A stretch of 64,000 nt of DNA. Source: Euonymus europaeus. Taxonomy: Eukaryota; Streptophyta; Magnoliopsida; Celastrales; Celastraceae. This document shows positions 11,938-24,550 of the stretch, in pieces. The position numbers were made by a program, and so were the translations under genes. Below the pieces are notes generated by a model, which made no database searches, had not been told where the DNA came from, and worked only from the letters and a program-made list of their open reading frames with translations. The first letter of the stretch is position 1; every line of letters starts with the position of its first letter. The stretch lies in the NCBI GenBank assembly GCA_963580455.1, contig OY756971.1:18437001-18501000 (forward strand). Direction: 5' to 3'.

Positions 11938-13609
11938 AGACATGCCACTGCAGATAAGAAGCGATTTTTCCTTTTGAGGACATGAAAGAGATCAGCCCCA
12001 TTGAACAATCTTTTTGTGGTGTGGTGAGATACTTTTTAAACCTTCTATCTACTTCCGATTTGCAGCAACCTTCTCACTTATTTTTTATTTTTTGTGATGA
12101 GTCAGTTCAAAGTCGTTTAGTTTCCATGTGAGTTGGGCACTCGGGCCCTTTTCTTTGTACGTTAATTTTATGCTGGATGAGGGTGATAAAAGTTGCTTTA
12201 ATTTTTTTTGAGAAAAACCTTAAGACTGCATAAGACATTTCTATGCTGTTACTCATCACTTATGTTGTGATTTTAAGATGCCTACTTGCACTAGATTGGT
12301 CAGGGTAATGAATTTTGACATGAGGGTTTCAGTTTTATGGGTAGTGGTGATCCGGCTCCCAAATTAACGGAGGCTGCATGTTTATTTGAAATAATTTAGA
12401 TTACGTGGATTCAAAAATGCGTACTGGAACTCTGGAAGGCTTGCAGTCATAATTTTTAAATTTTTTTTTTTTTTTTTGTATTAGATGTAGTGAGAATTAA
12501 AATTTTATCCATGGTTTCTGTATCCTGATGGCAATGCAAAACTGTCTCCTTCTCTCTCGTGTGCACATTGATGCACATATTTTATCCCGGGTCGTACTGT
12601 AAGGAAATCAATTTTTTTGCGAAATGTTTACTGATTTACACACTCAAGTGGACTTCTTATGTTGCTGCAGGCAACAAGATGGAAATTGATGTCCAAATTC
12701 GGCAAGCGGTACCCATTGCTGGTGAATGTATATTTATTATGAGGTATCCTTGCGTCCGTTACAAATTAATTGTCGATTGTAAATTTTTGGTGAAACTCAT
12801 GTTTGAACTTTGAATCATCTTGGTATGGAGGAAGGGAAAATTGTATATGCCATGCTATTCTCAGTAGGTTTGTACTTGTGAACTCTAATGGTCTAGTTTT
12901 GAATTAGCTACACTGCTGAAAAACACTATGACCAACAAAAACAAGTAGTCAATGGAAGTTTATGCATTAGACTAACCAGTTTTATTTTCTGCATCTGCAG
13001 ACTTGGCTATCCATTTATTATGGGCTCATTGGAGCAATAAAGGACAACAGATAACAAGGGAACAAAATAAGTTACTCCGAATTTATGTGGCATACATTGA
13101 TTGAATGTCAAATGGGGGGTCATTTTGAGAGTTTCAAGCATTATTCTTATTTGCTTTTTAGTAGGATTAAAGGGGAGCATCAGATTAATTTTGGGCACGT
13201 GACGTGAGTCTCTCATTGCACTCGGCAATCATAGGGTTTGGCCCATGGGATGATGGAATGAATCTGAAGAAATTTGGTGGACGTGAGATTTGAGTCTAGG
13301 ACTTTATTTTTGACAAAACTAATTCTCATAGCCAACTCTTTCGGAGTTATCAGTGGCGGCTCTCTTATGGCAGATTAATAAGTAAATAACCATCATAATA
13401 CTCTCTGTTCCTGCTACGGCCCGGCCCGTTCACATGAGTAGTTGGGTCTCTTTCATTTATTGGGCTTTTGTTCAAGATGGGCTTAAAAGCCCAACTAAGA
13501 GAAAGACAGGCCCAGATTTCTTGATAGGCAAGGTCCATTCATAATTGATAATGTTGGCAGGTTGGCACAATTAACGATCTTTTTTGAGTGTAGAAAGAAC
13601 ATAATTTCG
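11938..13609. other. 3' flank of the first B3 gene and intergenic DNA
   Basis: Probably the 3' UTR and downstream region of the B3 gene, possibly with a spliced 3' UTR exon near 12671-12735. It includes a T15 tract near 12464-12478. No second gene is supported. Confidence 0.3.
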
Positions 13610-14511
13610 GGCAAAACAATACATTTTGCCCATCAATTATATTTTTTTATTTCATTTTCGTCTTTAAATTATTATTTTTCACTTCGTCCCTCACTAATTC
13701 AAATATTTCATTTTTATACCTAATGTGAAAAAGTCAATGATCAAATTTTACGTACACGTCGGAGAAATATTACATGTTTAAGTATTTCAAATTGTAATAA
13801 TATGTCATTCAAATATTATAATATTATAATTTACATAATTTTGTCCCTAAATTAATGCAAAATCATTTGATTTTGTCCATGTAATAACAACAAAACAAAA
13901 AATAGAATGTGATCTTCCCTTTTCCAATGATCTCACCCAATTGCTGCTAGGAGTTGGCCATCGTACATATCTTTCAAGAAACAATCATCTAGTCCCACAA
14001 TAGGTCTACATATTATCAAAAAAGTCAATGGTCAATGAAAATAGTGACTGCGATGAAGGATTCAGAGATGGCAGCCTATAACACTGCAAAATTGAAGAGA
14101 GAAACATAATGGAAGAAAAATAAATCGTCCAAAATCGAATTGAAAAACACTTTTTAGGTTGAAGGTGTTGAAGGAGATGTTGACATGGAGGTAGAATCCG
14201 ACGAGTTATGCTATTGATAGATGATTGTGGATACATGGAGAAGGAGGAGAGGTATGATTAGGTTTAATCGTTTGTATATAAAATATAATAAAGAAAAAGA
14301 AGGATGTGAGTTTCTAGCCACTGAAACTAAACCCATAAAGATAAGCAGAGGGGTTTAGGTTCAGTTAGTTTGATAAGTCAACCTTTTTTTGTCACTAACA
14401 TGATGTTAGGAATAAAAGTAAAACATAAGAATAGGAAAAGGAAAAAAAAGGGTTTAAAAATGGAAGTGAAATTTTATGTATAATCGAGAGATGAAAAGTG
14501 CTGTTTTGCCG
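13610..14511. mobile_element. Mutator-like non-autonomous element with 9-bp target duplication
   Basis: The flanks carry the direct repeat ATAATTTCG at 13601-13609 and 14512-14520, the 9-bp size expected of Mutator-like elements. The ends form long imperfect inverted repeats: GGCAAAACAATAC on the left against CGGCAAAACAGCAC read inward from the right. Similarity continues for at least 75 bp and probably beyond 130 bp. The 902-bp interior has no transposase, so the element is non-autonomous. It lies between the two B3 genes. Confidence 0.75.
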
Positions 14512-14949
14512 ATAATTTCGAGAAAAGTGCGTACAATCTTCACAACACGCGTAAAAGGAAAATAAAAAGTTGAGAGCATTTACTCTATGGGAGAGCCATA
14601 TGTCTCCTTGACGTACAGAAAAATCAAAAATATTCTGCGTAATTTTTTCTCAGATAAAGCAGCAAGTAGTGTTTACGATTTCAGTTCCATTGTCGCATTA
14701 ACAACGAAGCCCGACTTTGTAGACTGGGCCTTACACACGCCCCCCGGATTACTTCATCATCAATTCTCTTTCCCATATTGACTTCTGCACACTTGCACAG
14801 CAGTAAAACCCAGATAATTACGAGTTGGGGGTCTTGGTGAGTGTCCTTAATTGCAATGTTTTTGACTCATAATATACAAATTCTTATGGGTTTTTGAAAC
14901 CCATTTTTCATTCCGTGAACTGGATTTCTTATTTTAGATTTGGGAAAAA

Positions 14950-17440
14950 ATGGGGGATGCATGCGAAGACTGCTGGAGTTGTGATGAGTATTCCTATTGG
15001 ACCTATTTTGAGAGCCTTCGGTTCTCTCAGTTTCTACGTGGGGATTTTGATCAGCGTCTTGTAAGTTTTCTCCCCTCTTTCCTGCTTTTGTATCTTCTGG
15101 GATTTGTCCACTAGAAAATGTATATGCGTTCTGATGCGTTCTGTTTCCGTCAAAATTTGTGGATATTTTTGTGCTGTTAAAGTGAGATGGCTGGTTGATG
15201 TGAGGTAATAATAGTTTCATAGTTGAATGCTTTGTGGTTAAGATCTATTTATCCCTGCTGAAACCCTTGAAATTGACTTAAGAATCGTCCGTCTGAGTTG
15301 TTTTACTAGTTATCTTATAAATTGTAATGGGTGTTAGTTCATATTTGGCTGGATTGAGTTGCCCAACATTTTGATTATTGTTGTTTCGGATCAAGGCCAT
15401 ATAGTTTAAATTTTTATCATTTGCAAAATTGCAGGCAATCCCTGAATATTTTACTAGAAATTTGAAGAGGAAGCTACCCGAAAGAGTGACTCTTAAAGGT
15501 CCTAGTGGCATTTCATGGAATGTAGACCTTATGACGAGTGATAACGTAATGTTCTTCTGTCGTGGTTGGAAAGATTTTGTGACAGATCATGCTTTGGAGG
15601 AGGATGATGTCTTGATCTTCAAATTAAATGCAGATTTATCTTTTAATGTGTTAATGTTTGATGGCCGGAGCTTGTGTGAGAAGGCAAAATCATATTTTGT
15701 CCGGAAATGTGGGCATAAAAAACATGACAATGGATGCCATGAGGAAGGAAAAGTTGGAGAAAGTTCTGCTGAAGTTCTTCCATTGCCACAGGATGTCATT
15801 GGTGATAATCCACTGCAAAAAGCTACATCGGATGATGCTGATGGTATACCATTTGGACGTCCTTTTGTGCCCAAAGATATTGATGCAATACCATTAGCAC
15901 ATCCTTTTGTTCCCCAAGCTACTTGCAAAGAGACACCAAAGCAATGCCAAACGAAAAGAAAAACTCCTGAAATTCCAAATGAAGTTATTGACCATTCTCA
16001 GGTTAGCGGTGTAGGCAGTTCCCCAAATAAATCTACAAACAATGACTTTGGTGACACACCCAAAGGTCAGTCTATTGTGCCCCAAGCTACTCCTAAGAAG
16101 GGTATGAAGGAACGTCTGTTTGCTAAGCCCAGAAGTTCCGGATGCAATTCAAGAAACCGTAGACTTTCCCTTTTGGCAAGGGAGGCACGAGCCAATACTG
16201 GTATGGTTTTTAATACTTCTGTGACAGTAATGTGTAACTGTTTTTTGGAACTTCTCCCTCCCCTCCCCTCTCATTTATTTTATTTTATTGTGTCCTTGAG
16301 GTCTTCCTGGGTCTATTTGGAACTGTTCTTTTATTTTGCTTGGCAAATTTGTTCACTAGTTTTATGGTGTTTTAACTTGTACGTTATTATGACCTTTTCA
16401 TACCAATCATGACCTTTGAATGAGGATTTGCATTGCATTAGATTTAGTGTTTTGTGGTCATGATTTGCTTGTATGTTGGTTTCATATGAATATGATTGAT
16501 TCAGGTGCTCCAAATACACCCATAATGATTGATGTAGATGCTCCTCATACATCAGTCAGTAAAAAGGCACGGTACAGTTCGTGTTATGAATCAAATAGAA
16601 GGCCTATTACTGAAGAAGAGAAGAAGAATGCCTCGCAGTTAGCGGAAGCATCTTTGACCCAGGAAGGTTTTATGGTCGCTATGAAACCAACACATGTATA
16701 CAGGAGATATTTCATGGTAAACTTTATCCTTTCCTTGGCATGCTTGTAGTAGTAATCAACAAGAAAATGTTTTATTAAAAAAATGAAAATTATATGATTT
16801 GTATTGTAAATATATTTTAACACACACGAGGGTGTTTTGTAAACATTTTCAAAGAACATACATGCTCCATTGTAGCATATATGGTACACACAAAATGTTA
16901 CATAACCAAACATCAATTCAACATACAACATAATATTCAGCATTTTTCTATCCATTTTCTGAAAATGTTCCTTGGCATGCTTGTAGTTTCCACATCGTTC
17001 ATTTTTGCTAGTGTTTTTTTTATATATAATTATTGTTTCTTCAAAATTTTATTAGTTGTCCTTGGTGGTGGTTGGGGGAGCTATACAATTTTTAGTGGAT
17101 AATTGCTTCCTATATCTGGGTCGAATAGATTACATAATGCATGTGGTTTTGTTCTGTCTAGACAATTCCTTCTGTTTGGATCAAGAAGCATTTGTCTCCA
17201 GAGAATCGAGATGTGATCTTACGTGTAAAAGACAATACATGGCATACCAAATTCAGTTATATCAAGGCTCGTGGATTTGGAGGACTAGATTGTGGATGGA
17301 AGAACTTTGCTATTGATAATAATTTAGAAGAATTCGATGTTTGTGTGTTTGAACCTGGAAGCCACCCGAATGACGGCACTCTCTTGGATGTCAACATCTT
17401 TCGCGTCGTCCAGGTAGTCTGTCCTTTGGTCCCTGCGTAG
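14950..17440 (+). CDS. REM-type B3 domain protein with two B3 domains (four exons)
   Basis: Predicted 455-aa nuclear DNA-binding protein of the REM/B3 class. Exons: 14950-15060, 15435-16200, 16505-16716 and 17162-17440, all GT..AG and in phase. Domain 1 (about residues 18-125) has YFESLRFSQFLRGDFDQRL, then AIPEYFTRNLKRKLPE, LKGPSGISWNVDL, FCRGWKDFVTDHALEEDDVLIF and an SLCEKAKSYFVRKCGH tail. A Pro/Thr-rich linker (about 130-330) contains three variants of a PFVPQAT motif. Domain 2 (about 345-450) is more divergent: TIPSVWIKKHL, CGWKNFAIDNNLEEFDVCVF. The last exon may be spliced again at GTAGTC (17414), so the C-terminus is the weak point. Intron 3 carries a repeat insertion. It is a neighbour and likely old paralogue of the three-domain B3 gene. 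Confidence 0.82.
16731..16987. mobile_element. Piece of repeat family R inserted in B3 intron 3, with 20-bp direct repeats
   Basis: A 217-bp segment (16751-16967) matches family R copies near 19.4, 26.6 and 56.8 kb. It is bordered by two identical 20-mers, ttccttggcatgcttgtagt, at 16731-16750 and 16968-16987. The segment is only part of an R copy, so this is not a normal cut-and-paste product. It leaves both splice sites of the intron intact. Confidence 0.8.
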
Positions 17441-17879
17441 GCGTTGGTGAAGATAAGCAGGTAAGTGAAACATGTAGGGCATCTAGTTATTGTATTTAGT
17501 GGCATCTAGAAAGTCTCTGTACATAAACACGTTGCATGTTTTAACATTAACAGAAGTAGAGGCAAGAACATCAAGTTTGGTATTTTTGTACTTCATTTGG
17601 TTGTTTTGTGGTACTGCTATTGAAGAAGTTTATTGAACTGTTTTATGTTTTGACCAATACTTCTCTGTTTCATTGGCCCTTATTACCTGACTTTCTTCTT
17701 TTCTATTTTGAAACAAAGTCTAGGACTTCTTGTTTCATTGCTCAAACGTTATGTTTTGGTCACTGATCTTACATAATCGTTTCTAATTTCTTTTTCTATT
17801 TTGAAACGAAGTCTAGAATGTATCCCAATCCAAAAGTGTCACATTAAAGACATTGTCCCTGAATTGAACTCTGAATTTA

Positions 17880-17971
17880 TTTTTAAATGCTGTGACGTAT
17901 GTGTTGTCACGTAAAATTATGGAGATTTTTAAATGCTGTGACGTATGTGTTGTCACGTAAAATTATGGAGA
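17880..17971. repeat. Perfect tandem duplication of a 46-bp unit
   Basis: Two identical 46-bp copies, 17880-17925 and 17926-17971. Each contains TGTGACGTATGTGTTGTCAC, an interrupted palindrome (GTGAC...GTCAC) with a TGACG core of the kind bound by plant bZIP factors. The copies have no differences, so the duplication is recent. Confidence 0.95.
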
Positions 17972-18941
17972 CTTTAAGTTTTTTTTTATTGGGATGATTA
18001 GCAGCACTGCTGCTCCAGTAGTCCAGTCTTACAGTCCAGTCTTACTCAGTAGTTATGTTCACAGGTCACATCGCATTACTTTTATCTGCCATCCCACATT
18101 ACATTGTATTTTGTGGAATCCTTCCAAAAATTTAGCTTTTCTCCTAATTCAAGAATAAGCACATCACCTACATCAGAATATCCGATGTTGTTCCTTATAC
18201 TCAATTAAACAAAAAATCGAACACGTACCTTGTTTTTATTGAATGGGATAAGTAACGATTATGCTCATGTACTTACAAAGAAGTTCTCGAATTTCAGATA
18301 ATGAGTCACGTTTGTCCTTATCTATATTTTCCGACCAATTTGACTGACATGCTGTTAACAAATGACTTAGAAAATTCACATGTTCTTGATGAGTGTCAAA
18401 TGTTTTTTACTCGTCAAAGTTCAGCAAGGCATGCTGTTATTCAAGAGACAGAGTCAAATAACCAAAATTCTTATTATGCACTGCGATGACATTGCTGGCT
18501 CTCTACAATTCAAACACCAGAGACCTAATTAGATCCACGGCTAAATGTAAAGTCCTGGAAGCCAAGAGAAAGCATTTGGTCATGTTGAGGTCTTCCCAAC
18601 ATTTATCCATTGAAACTCCTTTCAAATTCTCTATAAACACAAAAATATTTGCGGAGTTGTATCGCCCTGGATACACATCTAGGTTTGTGATTGTCTAGAA
18701 GCCTTTGGCAAAAATTAGAAATGTACTTTTTTCCATAGCCCATGGAACCTAAGATTGAGAAAAACAAAACCATGGGAACTGAGGGGGTCAATTGGTATGA
18801 AACAGATCACAAAATCAAGCAGCGCTAGGGACTTCGCAAGCTTCCGTCAGTCATTTGTCTGGCATTTGCTTTAACGTGTAGTTTCTCAGGTGGAGGGTTT
18901 CTGACATGCAGCAAAGAGTTGCCAACTAATAAGGCCCATCG

Positions 18942-18977
18942 CCAAGGTGGTGAACAGTTCAAACCCTACCACCTTGG
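18942..18977. repeat. Perfect 10-bp stem hairpin
   Basis: CCAAGGTGGT (18942-18951) and ACCACCTTGG (18968-18977) are exact reverse complements around a 16-base loop. The loop contains AGTTCAAACCC, similar to a tRNA B box. The 5' half does not fold as a tRNA, so a tRNA gene is not called. Confidence 0.7.
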
Positions 18978-19165
18978 GAAGATGCCATCCCAAGCCTCGA
19001 TTCAGATAGCTGCAAAAGCATAATTTAGAGTGGATATAACCTATTTTCCTTAAAACATCCTGATTTCAGATAATTGAAAGTCTTGGCCAGACGTGCGGTT
19101 ACTACAACATAAGTATTATCATAGAAATCCAGGAAGTGGTTTACAAGCACACAGTTTTGAATAAA

Positions 19166-19935
19166 TCGAGGTTATTATGGTCAATTGAAAAAATTTGTTT
19201 AGAGTTTGGTCCTTTTTGAAATTTTGTTTTTAACTTTGTGAATTTATTGGAACAAAACTTGTATGAGAGTTTTTATTGAAAAAAAACTTCTAAACGAGAG
19301 ACTTATCTATAATTTTTTTTTTAAAAAAATATTGTTTTGTAGAAGAAATCATGAAAAGTATGGGGATACAATATCTAAACTTGAAGCGTTTATCGTTTAT
19401 ACCTCGCGCCATGTAGTAGTAATAAACAAGAAAATGTTTTATTAAAAAAATGAAAATTATATGATTTGTATTGTAATTATATTTAAACTCACAAGAGGGC
19501 GTTTGGTAAACATTTTCAAAGAGCATATATGCTAAAGGAACACACAAAATATTACACAACCAAACATCAATTCAGCATTCATAATACAACATAATATTCA
19601 ACATTTTTTATTCATTTTCTGAAATTGTCATTTTACCGCATTTCAACAACAATTAAAGTAGTAAATGACTATACTGCCCCCAATCAATTAGCTATTGCCC
19701 AAACTACCAGTATGTAAGGAACCCTAAGAACATGTTGCAAATTTTTTAAATATTTCGATAAGAATGCCCAAAATATGTTAGTAATTTTAAAAATATTTGT
19801 AATATTTATATAAAAAATGGACTGAGATATATTAATATTATTAAAAATTTGAGAATACTTGTATAAAAAATATATAAATATGTTAATATTTTTAAAAATG
19901 TTAGAATATTATTATAAAAATATAAAATATGGGAA
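19166..19935. repeat. Repeat family R, copy 1, left part
   Basis: It shares long stretches with copies at 26.47, 40.87 and 56.6 kb, beginning near TTATTATGGTCAATTG. Inside it, GGGCGTTTGGTAAAC at 19497 is the left terminus of the inner TIR unit. The match stops near 19935 and resumes at about 25570, so about 5.6 kb of other DNA interrupts the copy. Confidence 0.7.
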
Positions 19936-20998
19936 AAATTAGATAAAATGACATAATCATGTTTAATCTTAGAGGGAAGTCCAATTTATTTTAAAAATTA
20001 GAAATAAGTACAAAATTATTAAACTACCCAAACGATCTCTCTCACTCATTATACGTGAATCTCGCGTCTTCATCTTTGACAACCATATCTCTTCTTCCCG
20101 ACATCTGATCGAAGAGAGACCACTACCGTTGAATTGTATCGCCGAGAGGAATCTAACGGTGGCAGTCTCTTCTCAATCCGCCGTCGGAAAAGACCGGATC
20201 GAGGCAAAACGTCCAAAACACATTTTATCTCGATCTGGACGTTTCTGACATTGGATTAAAGCGAGACTGGTGGCGTTGGATTGTATCGGCCAAAAAATTC
20301 TAACGCCACCAGTCTCACCTTGATTCGACACCGAAAATAGCTACAACAATGAAAAGAAGTTTTGGGGTAGCGTTGGAGCTTTGTGATGGCTTTACTGCTG
20401 CTGTGGACCTCTGTTCTGGCTACCATAGGTCGGGCTTTACTCCTCTCACAGTTGCGCTTCTTTTGAGACCAACGACAATTATTTTGGTGGTCAGAAGAAA
20501 AAGTTAGGCTAAAAAAATATGAAATCGTAGTTTTAAAACTCTTTTTCTCTGTAGAACTTATATTCTCTGTAAAACATTTATTTATATTTAGAATCACTTT
20601 TTCTCTATAAAATATATTTTTCTCTATACAATAGACCCGAAGCTCGGATTCAATACTAAAATCCTATGTCCCAAGTGATGAACCCAAGGTTCCGACATAA
20701 AACTCAAGTAAAAAATTATGAAAACATAGTTTTCGTTCAACTGCTAGTGCAAACTCTTTTTCTCTTTATAACCTGTATTTCTTTCTAGAACTTTTATTTC
20801 TCTGTAGAAGTCTTTTTCTCTATAAACCTATATTTCTCTGTAAAATATTTATTTATCTTTAGAATCACTTTTTCTCTGTATAATAGACCCAAAACTCGGA
20901 TTCAATACTAAAATCATATGTCCCAAGTGATAAACTCAAGGTTTCGACGTAAAAGTCAGCAAAAAAATATGAAATCACAGTTTTTGTTCTATTGCTAG
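19936..20998. repeat. Repetitive block with hairpin units and TTTTTCTCTGTAGAAC-type tandem repeats
   Basis: Two imperfect hairpin units (20119-20170 and 20262-20313) share arms of the form GACTGGTGGCGTTGG. Then a repeat of roughly 270 bp, containing TTTTTCTCT and a sentence-like block around ATGTCCCAAGTGATGAA, occurs at about 20540-20760 and 20815-20998. The block continues beyond the hAT insertion at 24551. No gene is seen. Confidence 0.6.
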
Positions 20999-23900
20999 CA
21001 TGGTTTAAAAAATCGAACTGAGGCGTCGCCTTAGCCACCTCCACCTCTTCACCGAATTGCACAAATGGCCTCAAATCGGAGTTTGGTCAAAAACGCCTCA
21101 GTCAACGAAGCGGTCGCCTTGAGGCGTGCCTCCGCGTGAGGCGGTCTGAGGCGTAGGGGAGGCGGAAAAGGAAAAAAGGTGAAATAAAAAAAAACTAATG
21201 ACAAATAAAAATACCTGTCAAAAGTCCAAACACCCATTTCAACCTAATCTGCCTCTGCCCAAAAATCGTGCCTGGAACTCTGGAAGCTCGTGCAATCGCT
21301 CGCACACTTTCCCTGAAGGTCGTGACCTCGCCTGAAAGCTCTCCAGAAGCTCGCGCACTCTCCCAGAAGCTCGCTCAGTCGATCTCGTCAGCAGTTCACT
21401 CAATCAATCTCTCCAGCAGCTCCCAGCCTTTCTCGCGACCCAGACCAGTAGCTTGCGCGCCCTCAACGGAGACCTCGCTCGCGACCAAGACCAGCATCTC
21501 ACGATCCCCAAACCAGCAAGGCACCAACAGCTACTGTTGCAACTTAAAAGGTATGCGGTATGCCGATTGTGCCTCCAGCCCTATTTCAATAATTCAATTA
21601 CCTTATTTATTTATCAATTAAGCTTATTTCAATAATTCAATTAAGCTTATTTATATATCAATTGTGTGACTGTTAGATGAGTCGTAAGGATCCTGCTTGG
21701 AAGTATGGGGTGGAGGTTCAGGTTGCCGATGGAAAAGCTTATAAATATATTCGGTGCAATTTTTGTGAGAAAATTATCAAAGGTGGTGTTTTTAGGATGA
21801 AGGAACACTTAGCAAGTAATGTTTTATTTATTTGTACATGTGAAAATATGTCATTTTTCTATTGTGTGTTGGTTCCTTAATTTCTCATGCACTTGAGGTT
21901 TATGATTGTGCGTAGGTACTCATGGAAATGCTGCCTCATGTGAGAGAGTTAGCATGGAAGTGCAAGATGAAATTACGAAGTATATGGCCAAAACCGGGGA
22001 TGTCAAAAAGCAAAGTCAAAGGGAACGAGAACAACAACTTGATAGCTCCATCAGTTTGAGTCAGCCGTGTACTGGAAGTTCAGGTACAAATAACATGTCC
22101 ACAAGAGGAATTAGAGGCCCAATTGATAGGTTTATGGTAAATGTTGACATTGATAATGTGCAATCGACGGGAGAGAAGAAATGTAGTGGCGAGAAAGAGG
22201 CACGTCATCTAGCTTGCATGGATATTGGCAGATTTTTTTATGAAAATGGGATTGCATTTAATGTTGCTAGTAGTCATTCATTCATCAATATGGTGCGGTC
22301 CATTGGAAATTATGGGCGTAACTTAAAACCACCTACAACATATGAACTTCGTACATCCATTCTAGATGAGGAAGAGGCCAACACTCAGAGTATTGTAAGT
22401 GAGGTGAAGAGGACATGGGTTCAGACAGGGGTGACCATAATGTTGGACGGATGGAAAGATATGAGAGGGAGGCAATTGCTGAATTTCCTTGTGAACAATC
22501 CACATGGTACGGTGTTTTTAAAATCCATTGATGTAAGTGATGCAGTGAAAGATGCCAACTTGATGTTCAAGCTATTGGATGATATAGTTGAAGAAGTTGG
22601 TGAAGATCTTGTTGTTCAAGTGGTGACAGATAATGCATCAAATTATAAAAAGGTGGGTGAAATGTTGATGGAGAAGAGGAAACGGTTGTGGTGGACGTCG
22701 TGTGCTGCTCACTGCATTGATTTAATGCTTGAGAAGATTGGAGAGCTTCCTCAACACAAAAATGCCTTGTTGAAAGCAAATAAGGTAAGTAACTTCATCT
22801 ATAATCATGGGTGGGTTTTGGCCTTGATGAGGAGTCATGCCAAGAAAGATTTGGTTTGTCCTGCTCCTACAAGATTCGCAACTGCATACTTAACTATGCA
22901 AAGTATGCTTGGTATGAAACAATCTTTGGAACAAATGTTCACTTCAAGAGAATGGGAGCAAATTAGTTGGTCTAAAAAGGCGGATGGCAAAGCAATAAAA
23001 AAAATCATATTGAGGGATGGAACCTTTTGGAGTAGTATGTCTTATGCATTGAAGACAACTGCACCACTCGTTCATGTGTTGAGGATGATGGATTCTGAGA
23101 AGGTGCCTGCTATGGGATTCATTTATGGTTCGATTGATAGAGCTAAAGAGGAGATAGCAATAAACTTGGGAGAGGATGTAGGAGCCTATAAAGAGATATG
23201 TGAAATATTTGATAAGAAATGGGAGTTTCAATTGCATCGGCATTTGCATGCAGCTGCATACTTTTTAAATCCACAAATCCAATATGGTGAAAACATCTCC
23301 ACACATCGAGAGATTAAGATGGGTTTGTTTGAATGCATGAAGAAGCTTATTCCAAATGATGGTGATAGATCTAAAGTTGATTTGCAAATTGATGCCTTTA
23401 AGGAAAAGCGTGGGATGTTTTCATTCGGATTGAGTAAAACTTCTCTTTACAATCGTAGCCCAGGTATGTAAACTTTTCATATATGTTTTTGTTTTCTTTA
23501 TAAATTATTTTTATTCTCATAATTGTTAATTTTTATTATTAGCTCAATGGTGGTTGCAATATAGAGATGAAACTCCTGAACTTCAGTCCTTTGCTGTTAG
23601 GATATTGAGTCTCACTTGTTCGTCCTCCGCTTGTGAGAGGAATTAGAGTACATTTAATATGGTATAGCTTACTTGAATTTCTCATTAGAATATATACATA
23701 TATTTAATGATCAATCAATTGATGTATTTCCTTGAATATTTTGTAGGTTCATACAAAGAGGAGAAATCGATTGGCAACCAAAAAATTGAACACATTGGTG
23801 TACATTATGTACAATAGAAGGCTAAAAGCTAGACACTTGAAGAAATTGGCACTAAAAGATATGAGTATCCTTTGGTTGTCAATAATGATGTGCCTTCTGA

Positions 23901-24550
23901 TGATGAATGGGTGAATGGAGAATGCAGTGTTGATGAACCAAGTGTCAACAACGTTGTTGATGCAACTCCTGTGCCTTCCGATTTTCTACCGCAAGCGAGT
24001 CAACCTGGAAAAACCAAGAAAAGGAGAAGAACTTCACGTAAGTAATTTTATAAATAAAATGTATTAAATTTTATATAATGTCAATGATATAATCACAAAA
24101 CTAAGGTATTAGTTAATATTATTTGTTAGGCAAAGGAAAGGAAATACAAGTTGAAGAACCAGAAGTGGATGAGAGAAGTGATGATGAGGACTTTTCTACT
24201 AGATTTGATGATGATGACTCTTTGATTGATGACAGCACGGATGATGGAGGAGATGGAACTTTTGATCCATATTTTAGGCCTCTAGATACAAATGAATTGG
24301 AGCATTCTGATTTCTGATTGTTAAGGATATATTTTTCTTAAGACAATCTATGTTTCTATGTTATGGATGATTATGTGTAATGTTTTCATAAACATTTTCA
24401 ATGTTGTGATTATTGTGGATGCTTTTATATATTGAGAATCCTTTTTTTTTTAGTTTGGAATGAGGCGACTGCCTCAATCGCCTTGAGGCTACCGCCTCGC
24501 CTCAACCAAGCTTGACCACCTCAAATCGCCTTTCGAGTTTTAAAACCTTG
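20999..24550 (+). mobile_element. hAT transposon, 3.55 kb, with 8-bp target duplication
   Basis: Left terminus CATGGTTTAAAA and right terminus (inward) CAAGGTTTTAAAA are hAT-type inverted repeats. Flanks are ATTGCTAG (20991-20998) and ACTGCTAG (24551-24558), an 8-bp duplication with one mismatch. Both subterminal regions are full of GAGGCG/CGCCTC motifs, likely transposase binding sites. The surrounding repeat reads on across the insertion. Confidence 0.9.
21677..24317 (+). pseudogene. hAT transposase (BED finger, DUF659, hAT C-terminal dimerisation), disrupted
   Basis: Transposase of the 20999-24550 element. Exons: 21677-21815, 21916-23463, 23543-23661, 23747-24037 and 24130-24317. Exon 1 has a BED zinc finger (DPAWKYG, CNFC, GGVFRMKEHLA). 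Exon 2 has DUF659 and the RNase H-like core (MLDGWKD, VVTDNASNY, SCAAHCIDLMLEKIG). Exon 3 has the dimerisation block SLTCSSSACERN, but the next codon, normally Trp, is TAG (23644-23646). Exon 4 changes frame near 23840-23856; its second half and the acidic tail (DDEDF..., to 24317) read in another frame. Two lesions make the gene non-functional unless the stop is read through. All splice joins except the frameshift are phase-consistent. Confidence 0.82.

Larger units (their letters stand above)
17441..19165. other. 3' flank of the second B3 gene and intergenic DNA
   Basis: The first few hundred bases are probably 3' UTR. The rest holds a 46-bp tandem duplication and an 18.95-kb hairpin, listed separately. 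Small frames near 18301 and 18486 show no family resemblance. Confidence 0.3.

Noticed and set aside
18942..18977. tRNA gene
   Set aside because: There is a B-box-like loop but no A box, acceptor stem or anticodon arm.
21268..21621. 117-codon open frame before the hAT transposase
   Set aside because: It lies in the GC-rich 5' part of the hAT, has low-complexity Ser/Ala composition and no family match; the BED exon at 21677 is the better start.
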